Assembly (NCBI GenBank): GCA_019422005.1
Contig: JAHZEF010000168.1
Span: forward strand, 1 to 5,055
Reading direction: 5' to 3'
Length of the DNA: 5,055 nt
DNA from: Clostridiales bacterium
Lineage (GTDB): Bacteria; Bacillota; Clostridia; Oscillospirales; Oscillospiraceae
In this document: positions 1-5,055 of the stretch, one piece after another
Layout: every line of letters begins with the position of its first letter
Numbering within the stretch: position 1 is the first letter of the stretch
Notes under the pieces: generated by a model
Told to the model about the DNA's origin: nothing
Databases searched by the model: none
Seen by the model: the letters and a program-made list of their open reading frames with translations, nothing else
Program-made: the position numbers and the translations under genes

Positions 1-879
1 CCCCAGTGCCCGCGGTGCAGCATCCATCTGACCTATCACGCTGCGAACCACCGCCTGATGTGCCATTACTGCGGCCATTCCGAGCCGCTGCCGCAGTGCT
101 GCCCTGTATGCGGGGGGCATCTGAAGCAGGTCGGCACGGGGACGCAGAAGGTGGTGGAGGAACTGGCGCAGCTGCTGCCGGATACTCAGGTGCTGCGGAT
201 GGATGCCGACACGGTGGGCGCGGTCAACAGCCATGAAGCGCTGCTGTCCCGGTTTGAAACGGAGAAAATACCGATTCTGGTCGGGACGCAGATGGTGGCC
301 AAAGGGCTGAATTTTGAGAATGTGACGCTGGTCGGCGTGCTGGATGCGGATATGTCCCTGTATACGGATCACTTCCGGGCCGCAGAGACAACGTTTTCCA
401 TGCTGACGCAGGTTGTGGGCCGCTCCGGCCGGGGGGCGGCCAGCGGTACGGCAATGATCCAGACCATGACGCCGGAGAATGCGGTGATCCGTCTGGCGGC
501 GGAGCAGGATTACGACCGCTTTTATGAGATGGAAGTTTCCCTGCGGCGGCTGCGGAACTGCCCGCCGTTTTGCGACATGATCGTGGTCATGTTCACCGGG
601 GCGCTGGAAAACCATGTGCGCGGCGGCGCGTCGCTTTTCCGGCAGATGCTGTGCCGGATGCTGGAGTCGGCGCCGTATCAGGGGCTGCACATGCAGATCC
701 TGGGGCCTGCGCCCGCGGCGGTGGCCCGGGTGAATAACCGGTATCGCTATCGGCTGACGCTGGGCTGCACCAATACGCGGCAGGTGCGTCAGCTGCTGAC
801 CTATTTGCTGCGGGAATTTGCAAGGGACGGGCGGAGCAGGGGCGTGACAGCCTTTGCAGACGTCAACCCCTATGATTGA
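1..879 (+). CDS. priA: Primosomal protein N' (PriA helicase), C-terminal part, 5' end outside window
   Basis: PriA is a 3'-5' superfamily 2 DNA helicase that recognises stalled forks and D-loops and reloads the replicative helicase. The reading frame is open from base 1 and ends at TGA 877-879, giving 292 visible residues. The fragment opens inside the zinc-binding insertion, with Cys pairs at visible residues 3/6, 21/24 and 34/37; the first CxxC pair of the family should lie just upstream. Helicase motif V (GTQMVAKG, residues 95-102) and motif VI (QVVGRSGRG, residues 137-145, with arginine-finger positions) follow. The C-terminal domain then runs to a VNPYD end, resembling the VDP-type end of other PriA proteins. 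The Walker A and DExH motifs are not in the window. The ATG at 58 is internal (a Met inside the zinc region), not a start. The def ribosome binding site begins at the priA stop codon. Identification is firm; only the 5' completeness of the gene cannot be judged. Confidence 0.97.
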   Translation, partial: PQCPRCSIHLTYHAANHRLMCHYCGHSEPLPQCCPVCGGHLKQVGTGTQKVVEELAQLLPDTQVLRMDADTVGAVNSHEALLSRFETEKIPILVGTQMVAKGLNFENVTLVGVLDADMSLYTDHFRAAETTFSMLTQVVGRSGRGAASGTAMIQTMTPENAVIRLAAEQDYDRFYEMEVSLRRLRNCPPFCDMIVVMFTGALENHVRGGASLFRQMLCRMLESAPYQGLHMQILGPAPAAVARVNNRYRYRLTLGCTNTRQVRQLLTYLLREFARDGRSRGVTAFADVNPYD

Positions 880-884
880 GAGGA
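878..884 (+). promoter_or_regulatory. Ribosome binding site of def
   Basis: The sequence GAGAGGA overlaps the last two bases of the priA stop codon and sits 9 bases before the ATG at 894. This fixes the def start and suggests that ribosomes ending priA can reinitiate on def. Confidence 0.75.
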
Positions 885-893
885 TGATTTGAA

Positions 894-1394
894 ATGGCTT
901 TGAGGAATATTCTGACAGAGGGCGAGCCGACGCTGCACAAGGTGTCCCGGGAGGTCACAAAATTTGACGGCCGGCTGCATGAACTGATCGATGATATGGT
1001 GGAAACGCTGAAAGACGCAAACGGCGTGGGGCTGGCGGCGCCGCAGGTCGGCGTACTGCGCAGAGTGGTCGTGGTGGACACGGGGGAGTCTGTGCTGGAA
1101 TTGGTGAATCCGGTCATCATTGCGCAGAGCGGAGAGCAGTCCGGACTGGAGGGCTGCCTGAGCGTACCGGGGAAATACGGTATTGTCACGCGCCCCAACG
1201 TGGTGAAAGTACGCGCCCAGGATCGGGACGGCAACTGGTATGAGGCGGAAGGCGAAGGGCTGACTGCCCGCGGATTCTGCCATGAGCTGGACCATCTGGA
1301 CGGGCACCTGTATACGGAAAAGGTGGAGCGCTTCCTGACGGAAGCGGAGCTGCAGGAGCTTTACGGGGCGGACGGCGAAGGGGAAGACGCATGA
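894..1394 (+). CDS. def: Peptide deformylase
   Basis: This cytoplasmic metalloenzyme removes the formyl group from the N-terminal formyl-methionine of nascent proteins, acting at the ribosome exit. The product has 166 residues, within the usual 150-190 range. All three family motifs are visible: GVGLAAPQ (44-51, Gln51), EGCLS (86-90, metal ligand Cys88) and HELDH (130-134, metal ligands His130 and His134, catalytic Glu131). The residue before HELDH is Cys129, where many deformylases (E. coli, B. subtilis) have Gln. The acidic tail after about residue 147 is poorly conserved in the family. The ATG at 894 is preferred because it has a well-placed ribosome binding site and the protein begins with the typical short lead into the N-terminal helix. 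The gene lies 14 bases after priA, and its stop overlaps the fmt start as ATGA. The metal (Fe in vivo in most bacteria) cannot be read from sequence. Confidence 0.97.
   Translation: MALRNILTEGEPTLHKVSREVTKFDGRLHELIDDMVETLKDANGVGLAAPQVGVLRRVVVVDTGESVLELVNPVIIAQSGEQSGLEGCLSVPGKYGIVTRPNVVKVRAQDRDGNWYEAEGEGLTARGFCHELDHLDGHLYTEKVERFLTEAELQELYGADGEGEDA
1378..1384 (+). promoter_or_regulatory. Ribosome binding site of fmt, inside the end of def
   Basis: The purine run AAGGGGA lies inside the last codons of def, 6 bases before the fmt ATG at 1391. It is a moderate match to the anti-Shine-Dalgarno sequence. Together with the ATGA stop/start overlap it indicates translational coupling of fmt to def. 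Confidence 0.6.
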
Positions 1395-2308
1395 GAATCG
1401 TATTTATGGGGACGCCGGCCATTGCAGCAGTCTGCCTGCGCCGGCTGTATGAGGACGGCTGCGACCTGGTCGGCGTTTACACCAAACCGGACACGCCGAA
1501 AAACAGGGGGATGAAGCTGTCGGTCAGCGAGGTCAAAGCATTTGCACAGTCTGTCGGCCTTCCGGTGTTTCAGCCGGCAGGCTTCCGGGATGATGCGGCG
1601 GTGGAAGCGCTGCGTGCGCTGCGCCCGGATCTGATTCTGGTGGTCGCCTATGGGAGAATCCTGCCGCAGCGGGTGCTGGATATCCCGCCCCTGGGCTGCG
1701 TCAATATCCATGCCAGCGTGCTGCCGGCGCTCCGGGGCTCCGGCCCTGTGCAGTGGGCGATCCTCAACGGCCTCAATGAAACCGGCCTGACCGCCATGTA
1801 CATGGCGGCTGAGATGGACGCCGGCGATATGATAGAAGTGCGGAAGACTGCCATAGATCCGATGGAGACTTCGGAGGAACTGATGGCCCGCCTGGCGGAA
1901 ATCGGCGCCGGGCTGCTGTCCGACACGGTGCGGCATATCGCGGACGGAACGGTCACGCGGACGCCGCAGGATCCCTCCCAGGCAACCTTTGCCCCGATGC
2001 TGACCAAGGAGATGGCTCCGATTGACTGGAGCCTGCCGCCGCGGCGGATTGTGGATCATGTCCGCGGACTGATCCCGTGGCCGGTTGCCACGGCGGAACT
2101 GGGAGGGCGGCGGTTCAAAATTTACCGGATTGAATATACGGATCAGAGGACGGACCGTTCCCCCGGCACGCTTCTGGAGCTGAACCGGAAGGGGCTCGCC
2201 GTTGCCTGCGGAGAAGGGCGCGTCGTTCTGGTCACGCAGCTGCAGGCGGAGGGTGGCAAACGGATGGCTGCACCGGACTATTTCAGAGGGCATCCCATCG
2301 AACTGTGA
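1391..2308 (+). CDS. fmt: Methionyl-tRNA formyltransferase
   Basis: The enzyme transfers a formyl group from 10-formyltetrahydrofolate to the amino group of Met on initiator tRNA, producing the fMet-tRNA used to start translation. The product has 305 residues, close to the usual 310-315. The N-terminal Rossmann-type domain starts with MRIVFMGTP. The catalytic region follows: Asn105 and His107 in NIHAS, the loop SVLPALRG (109-116), and Asp143 in MDAGD, matching Asn106/His108/Asp144 of the E. coli enzyme by my alignment from memory. The segment IDWS and the sequence after about residue 205 form the C-terminal tRNA-binding domain, ending in a short FRGHPIEL tail. The start at 1391 is backed by the conserved N-terminus and by the ATGA overlap with the def stop. 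The neighbouring deformylase acts on the other end of the same formylation cycle. Nothing is missing or broken. Confidence 0.97.
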   Translation: MRIVFMGTPAIAAVCLRRLYEDGCDLVGVYTKPDTPKNRGMKLSVSEVKAFAQSVGLPVFQPAGFRDDAAVEALRALRPDLILVVAYGRILPQRVLDIPPLGCVNIHASVLPALRGSGPVQWAILNGLNETGLTAMYMAAEMDAGDMIEVRKTAIDPMETSEELMARLAEIGAGLLSDTVRHIADGTVTRTPQDPSQATFAPMLTKEMAPIDWSLPPRRIVDHVRGLIPWPVATAELGGRRFKIYRIEYTDQRTDRSPGTLLELNRKGLAVACGEGRVVLVTQLQAEGGKRMAAPDYFRGHPIEL

Positions 2309-2312
2309 GGTG
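2307..2312 (+). promoter_or_regulatory. Ribosome binding site that decides the rsmB start
   Basis: GAGGTG overlaps the fmt stop codon (TGA 2306-2308) and sits 6 bases before ATG 2319. In-frame GTG (2310), TTG (2313) and TTG (2316) codons also precede this ATG, but they lie on or too near the Shine-Dalgarno sequence, so 2319 is the preferred start. Confidence 0.75.
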
Positions 2313-2318
2313 TTGTTG

Positions 2319-3626
2319 ATGTCGGCACGGGACACGGCGCTGGCGGCGCTGATTGCCTGCCGCAAGACCGGCGCGTGGCCGGACGGCGCGTTAAAGGAAT
2401 ATATCGGCCGGGATCGGCTGGACAGCCGCGACGCTGCGCTGGCAACGCGTCTTTGCTACGGCGTGCTGCAGAACAGGATGCTCCTGGACTTCTATCTGTC
2501 CCGCTTTTTGAAGGGGCCGATTGGCCGGCTTCAGCCGGTTGTGCTGGATATTCTTCGCCTGGGCGCGTATCAGATCGCCCTGATGGACCGGATTCCCGAT
2601 TCTGCGGCGGTCAACGAGGCGGTGGAACAGGGGAAGCGGTATGCCAACCCCAGGGCCGCCGGGCTGATTAACGGCGTGCTGCGCGCCATGGCGCGGGCGG
2701 AAGGCTGCCTGCCGCAGCCGGAAGAACTGTCCGTACGGTACTCCCATCCGGCGGAGCTGGTGGAGCTGCTGCGGCAGAATGTGGGCGACGCGCTTTTGGA
2801 GCCGCTGCTGCAGAGCCATAACGAAGCGCCCGGGACCACCGTGCAGGTGAACCCGCTGAAGTCGAGCGCACAGGCCCTGCAGGCGCGCTGGGAGGCGCAG
2901 AATCTGCCTTTTGCGCGGCATCCCTGGATGCCCGGCTGCTTTCAGCTGAGCGGGACGGGCAGCCTGGAAGCCATGGACAGCTTCCGCGACGGCAGCATTC
3001 TGGTTCAGGACGCCGCGGCGAGGCTGGCGGTGGCGGTGATGGGGCTGGCGCCCGGCATGCGGGTGCTGGACTGCTGCGCCGCGCCGGGCGGAAAAAGCTT
3101 TGCGGCGGCGATGGAGATGGAGAACCGCGGCGAGTTGATTTCCTGTGATATTCACAGCCACAAGATCGCGCTGCTTCAGAGAGGCGCAGACCGGCTGGGG
3201 ATTGGGATCCTGCATGCAATGGAGCACAACGCCGCGCAATGGAGGCAGGAATGGAAAGACAGCATGGACGCCGTGATTGCAGACGTTCCATGCTCTGGCC
3301 TGGGTGTTATTCGAAAAAAGCCGGATATTCGTGAGAAGGATCTGACGGCCCTGGAAGCGCTGCCGCAGATGCAGCGCCGGATTCTGGACACGGTTTCGGG
3401 GTATGTCAGGCCCGGCGGGGTCCTGCTTTACAGCACCTGTACGGTGCTCAGGCGGGAAAACGAGGCGGTGGTTCAGGCCTTCCTGGAGGAAAACCGCGCA
3501 TTTGTGCCGGAGCCCATGCATCTGCCGCCGGCTCTTTCCGAAGAACGCCCGGGTATGCTTACGCTGCTGCCCTGTCTGCATGCGTGCGACGGTTTTTTCA
3601 TTGCAAAGCTGAGGAGACAGGTATGA
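2319..3626 (+). CDS. rsmB: 16S rRNA (cytosine-C5) methyltransferase RsmB (Sun/Fmu family)
   Basis: RsmB uses S-adenosylmethionine to methylate C5 of a cytosine in 16S rRNA (C967 in E. coli numbering). The product has 435 residues, close to the 429 of E. coli. Residues of about 1-125 resemble the NusB-like RNA-binding domain (RLCYGVLQNR, LRLGAYQIALMDRIP and AVNEAV segments), which separates RsmB from RsmF-type enzymes. The methyltransferase domain shows the SAM-binding motif DCCAAPGGKS (251-260), motif IV ADVPCSG (321-327, Cys325, which helps product release) and motif VI YSTCT (371-375, Cys374, the expected catalytic nucleophile). It ends with the family's DGFF segment (424-427). The reading frame stays open upstream to 2202 inside fmt, but that extension has no family resemblance and overlaps fmt heavily, so ATG 2319 is chosen. 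The gene is 10 bases after fmt and overlaps rlmN by 4 bases. The exact target base is inferred from the family. Confidence 0.95.
   Translation: MSARDTALAALIACRKTGAWPDGALKEYIGRDRLDSRDAALATRLCYGVLQNRMLLDFYLSRFLKGPIGRLQPVVLDILRLGAYQIALMDRIPDSAAVNEAVEQGKRYANPRAAGLINGVLRAMARAEGCLPQPEELSVRYSHPAELVELLRQNVGDALLEPLLQSHNEAPGTTVQVNPLKSSAQALQARWEAQNLPFARHPWMPGCFQLSGTGSLEAMDSFRDGSILVQDAAARLAVAVMGLAPGMRVLDCCAAPGGKSFAAAMEMENRGELISCDIHSHKIALLQRGADRLGIGILHAMEHNAAQWRQEWKDSMDAVIADVPCSGLGVIRKKPDIREKDLTALEALPQMQRRILDTVSGYVRPGGVLLYSTCTVLRRENEAVVQAFLEENRAFVPEPMHLPPALSEERPGMLTLLPCLHACDGFFIAKLRRQV
3611..3616 (+). promoter_or_regulatory. Ribosome binding site of rlmN, inside the end of rsmB
   Basis: GAGGAG lies within the last codons of rsmB, 6 bases before ATG 3623. 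It is a strong site and selects 3623 over the in-frame upstream ATG at 3584, which I see no comparable site for. Confidence 0.8.
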
Positions 3627-4696
3627 AACAGGACATCAAATCCATGACGCTTTCGGAACTGGAATCGGCGCTGCGGGAGCTGGGGGAGCCGGCGTTCCGG
3701 GCCAGGCAGGTCTATACCTGGCTGCATCGGGGCGCGGTGTCGTTTCAGGACATGAGCAACCTTTCCAAAGACCTGCGGGGCCGGCTTGGGGAGCGGTATG
3801 AGATTTCCGTTCCGCGGGTTGTGCGGAAGCAGCGGTCCAAAAAGGATGGAACCGTAAAATATCTGTGGGGGCTGCGGGACGGAAACTGCGTGGAAACAGT
3901 CCTGATGCGGTATCGGTACGGCAATACGGTGTGCATTTCATCGGAAGTGGGCTGCGCCATGGGCTGCAGGTTCTGCGCTTCGACGCTGGGCGGCCTGGTG
4001 CGGCGCCTGACGCCGGCGGAGATGCTGGATCAGGTGCTGTTTACGGCGCTGGATTCCGGAGAGGAGATTTCCAATATCGTCCTGATGGGCATTGGCGAGC
4101 CGCTGGATAATCTGGACAATGTTCTCCGGTTTCTGGAACTGGTAAACAGTCCGGACGGCCTGCAGATTGGCATGCGGCATATCAGCCTGTCCACCTGCGG
4201 CCTGGTGGATAAAATCGATTTGCTGGCCGAGAAGCAGCTGCAGCTGACGTTGTCGGTCTCGCTTCACTCCCCGGACGACGCATCGCGCAGCGCCATCATG
4301 CCGGTCAACCGGAAATACCCGGTGGATGTGCTGCTGGACGCCTGCAGGCGGTATTTTGAAAAGACGGGCCGCCGGATCTCGTTTGAATATGCAATGATCA
4401 ACGGCGTCAGCGACAGGGAGGAGCAGGCGGAGCTGCTGGCCGCGAAGCTCCGCGGTATGGCTGCGCATGTCAATATGATCCCGCTGAATCAGGTGCGGGA
4501 AAGCGGGCTGCGGCCCAGCACGCGGCAGGCGATCGCGCGGTTTCAGCAGATTTTGGAGCGCCGCGGCATTCCGGCCACCGTGCGGCGGTCCCTGGGCGGC
4601 GATATTGACGCCTCCTGCGGCCAGCTGCGCAGAAACATGATGAAGGAATCGGAAGCTGCTGAAAAGGAGGAGCCGAAATGGAAGCATGGGGATTGA
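3623..4696 (+). CDS. rlmN: Dual-specificity 23S rRNA/tRNA adenine-C2 methyltransferase RlmN (radical SAM)
   Basis: RlmN makes 2-methyladenosine at A2503 of 23S rRNA in the peptidyl transferase centre and at position 37 of some tRNAs, by a radical-SAM mechanism. The product has 357 residues, typical for the family. Visible are an N-terminal helical accessory domain (about 1-80), the VET segment (90-92), and the cluster motif CAMGCRFC (Cys111, Cys115, Cys118) that binds the [4Fe-4S] centre. Cys104 lies seven residues upstream, at the place of E. coli Cys118. GIGEP (156-160) is the SAM-binding GEP motif. Cys332 in DIDASCGQL is the methyl-carrying cysteine (E. coli Cys355). The start overlaps the rsmB stop as ATGA; an in-frame ATG at 3584 would add 13 residues but lacks support. 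Length, the LGGDIDASCGQLRR context and the operon favour RlmN over the resistance homologue Cfr, which modifies C8 of the same base. The last 19 bases overlap the phosphatase gene. Confidence 0.96.
   Translation: MKQDIKSMTLSELESALRELGEPAFRARQVYTWLHRGAVSFQDMSNLSKDLRGRLGERYEISVPRVVRKQRSKKDGTVKYLWGLRDGNCVETVLMRYRYGNTVCISSEVGCAMGCRFCASTLGGLVRRLTPAEMLDQVLFTALDSGEEISNIVLMGIGEPLDNLDNVLRFLELVNSPDGLQIGMRHISLSTCGLVDKIDLLAEKQLQLTLSVSLHSPDDASRSAIMPVNRKYPVDVLLDACRRYFEKTGRRISFEYAMINGVSDREEQAELLAAKLRGMAAHVNMIPLNQVRESGLRPSTRQAIARFQQILERRGIPATVRRSLGGDIDASCGQLRRNMMKESEAAEKEEPKWKHGD
4664..4670 (+). promoter_or_regulatory. Strong ribosome binding site of the phosphatase gene, inside rlmN
   Basis: AAGGAGG, the best Shine-Dalgarno match among the junctions here, sits 7 bases before ATG 4678 and within the last coding bases of rlmN. 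It decides the start of the phosphatase gene and contributes to the lysine/glutamate-rich end of RlmN. Confidence 0.85.
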
Positions 4697-5055
4697 CAGA
4701 CCTGGGGAACGTGCGGAAGCAGAACCAGGATTTCTATGAGATCGTCCCGCTGGATCGGCAGCGCATGCTGCTCGTTGTATGTGACGGCATGGGCGGCGCA
4801 AAATCCGGAAATGTGGCGAGCCGGCTTGCCGCCGAAGTGTTTGTGGGTGAAATCCGGCGGATGGCCCGGACAGATATGGACGCGCCGGAGATTGAGAAGA
4901 TCCTGCGGGATGCGGTGGAACTGGCAAATACGGCGGTTTTTGAGCAGTCAAAGGTCAGCACCGATTTTGAGGGGATGGGGACGACGCTGGTTGCCGCATT
5001 TTTGCTGCCGCAGATGGCGGTGATTGCCAATGTGGGGGACAGCCGCGCGTATCTC
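4678..5055 (+). CDS. PP2C-family Ser/Thr protein phosphatase (PrpC/Stp type), N-terminal part, 3' end outside window
   Basis: The frame from ATG 4678 is open to the last base, giving 126 residues of an expected total of about 240-250. PP2C (PPM) phosphatases are metal-dependent enzymes that remove phosphate from Ser/Thr; this type typically reverses the action of the PASTA kinase PrkC/Stk on cell-wall, division and translation proteins. Visible motifs are RKQNQD (13-18, the RxxNxD motif with metal-binding Asp18), VCDGMGG (34-40, metal-binding Asp36 and Gly37), GMGTT (99-103) and NVGDSRAYL (118-126). The C-terminal DG and DN metal-binding motifs should lie beyond the window. No signal peptide or membrane segment is seen, so it is likely cytoplasmic. 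It overlaps rlmN by 19 bases and has a strong ribosome binding site. In B. subtilis the gene in this place is prpC, followed by prkC; I infer the same here. SpoIIE- or RsbU-type PP2C enzymes are less likely given the compact N-terminus and position. Confidence 0.93.
   Translation, partial: MEAWGLTDLGNVRKQNQDFYEIVPLDRQRMLLVVCDGMGGAKSGNVASRLAAEVFVGEIRRMARTDMDAPEIEKILRDAVELANTAVFEQSKVSTDFEGMGTTLVAAFLLPQMAVIANVGDSRAYL

Noticed and set aside
2060..2069. Ten-base palindrome GTCCGCGGAC as a possible operator
   Set aside because: It is inside fmt, encodes a normal part of the protein, is not repeated near any start, and is expected by chance at this base composition.
2202..2318. Upstream in-frame extension of rsmB that would add 39 residues
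   Set aside because: It overlaps the fmt coding region and lacks resemblance to the RsmB N-terminus, and ATG 2319 has a well-placed ribosome binding site.
1361..2365. 334-codon open frame on the minus strand opposite fmt
   Set aside because: It is a shadow of fmt with Arg/His/Gln-rich sequence and no domain that I recognise.
2525..2538. Perfect inverted repeat (6-base arms, CCGGCT and AGCCGG, with a 2-base loop)
   Set aside because: It lies within the rsmB coding region, is not followed by a T run, and the loop is too short for a normal terminator hairpin; such repeats arise by chance in GC-rich genes.
2391..3581. 396-codon open frame on the minus strand opposite rsmB
   Set aside because: It lies wholly opposite a gene with intact methyltransferase motifs. 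Its translation is rich in Arg, His, Gln and Pro with no recognisable domain, as expected for the antisense of a GC-rich gene.
3584..3622. Upstream in-frame ATG that would add 13 residues to RlmN
   Set aside because: It lies inside rsmB without a clear ribosome binding site, whereas ATG 3623 has GAGGAG at 6 bases and gives the usual family length.
3623..4696. Possible Cfr-type antibiotic resistance methyltransferase instead of RlmN
   Set aside because: Length, the LGGDIDASCGQLRR region and the conserved housekeeping operon point to RlmN, and no mobile element lies nearby.
3938..4951. 337-codon open frame on the minus strand opposite rlmN and the phosphatase gene
   Set aside because: It is antisense to two well-supported genes, has low-complexity Arg/Pro/His/Gln composition and no family motif.

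Overview
The window looks like a piece of a bacterial chromosome from a GC-rich Firmicute, most likely a Clostridia/Oscillospirales-type gut anaerobe. That placement is an inference. It rests on the gene order (priA-def-fmt-rsmB-rlmN-PP2C phosphatase, the order known from Bacillus subtilis and many Firmicutes), on strong GGAGG-type ribosome binding sites, and on base composition (about 60% G+C or more by eye, with G/C favoured at third codon positions). No rRNA gene or other direct taxonomic marker is present.

All six genes lie on the + strand and fill almost the whole window. In order they are: the 3' part of priA (primosomal helicase, bases 1-879, 5' end outside the window); def (peptide deformylase, 894-1394); fmt (methionyl-tRNA formyltransferase, 1391-2308); rsmB (16S rRNA m5C methyltransferase, 2319-3626); rlmN (23S rRNA/tRNA m2A radical-SAM methyltransferase, 3623-4696); and the 5' part of a PP2C-family Ser/Thr phosphatase gene (prpC/stp type, from 4678, running off the end). 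Gaps are 14 and 10 bases. The other three junctions overlap: two 4-base ATGA overlaps and one 19-base overlap. No promoter or terminator is visible between the genes, so the block reads as one translationally coupled operon whose promoter and terminator lie outside the window.

Functionally, fmt adds the formyl group to initiator Met-tRNA and def removes it from nascent proteins. rsmB and rlmN modify the ribosome, rlmN also modifying tRNA. priA restarts stalled replication forks. The phosphatase normally pairs with a PASTA-type Ser/Thr kinase (prkC/stk), which is predicted just downstream. All visible catalytic motifs are intact. I found no mobile element, CRISPR array, RNA gene, riboswitch or clear foreign insertion. 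There is no intergenic stretch longer than 14 bases. The window is an ordinary housekeeping region, and the findings listed are low-interest details rather than a new system.
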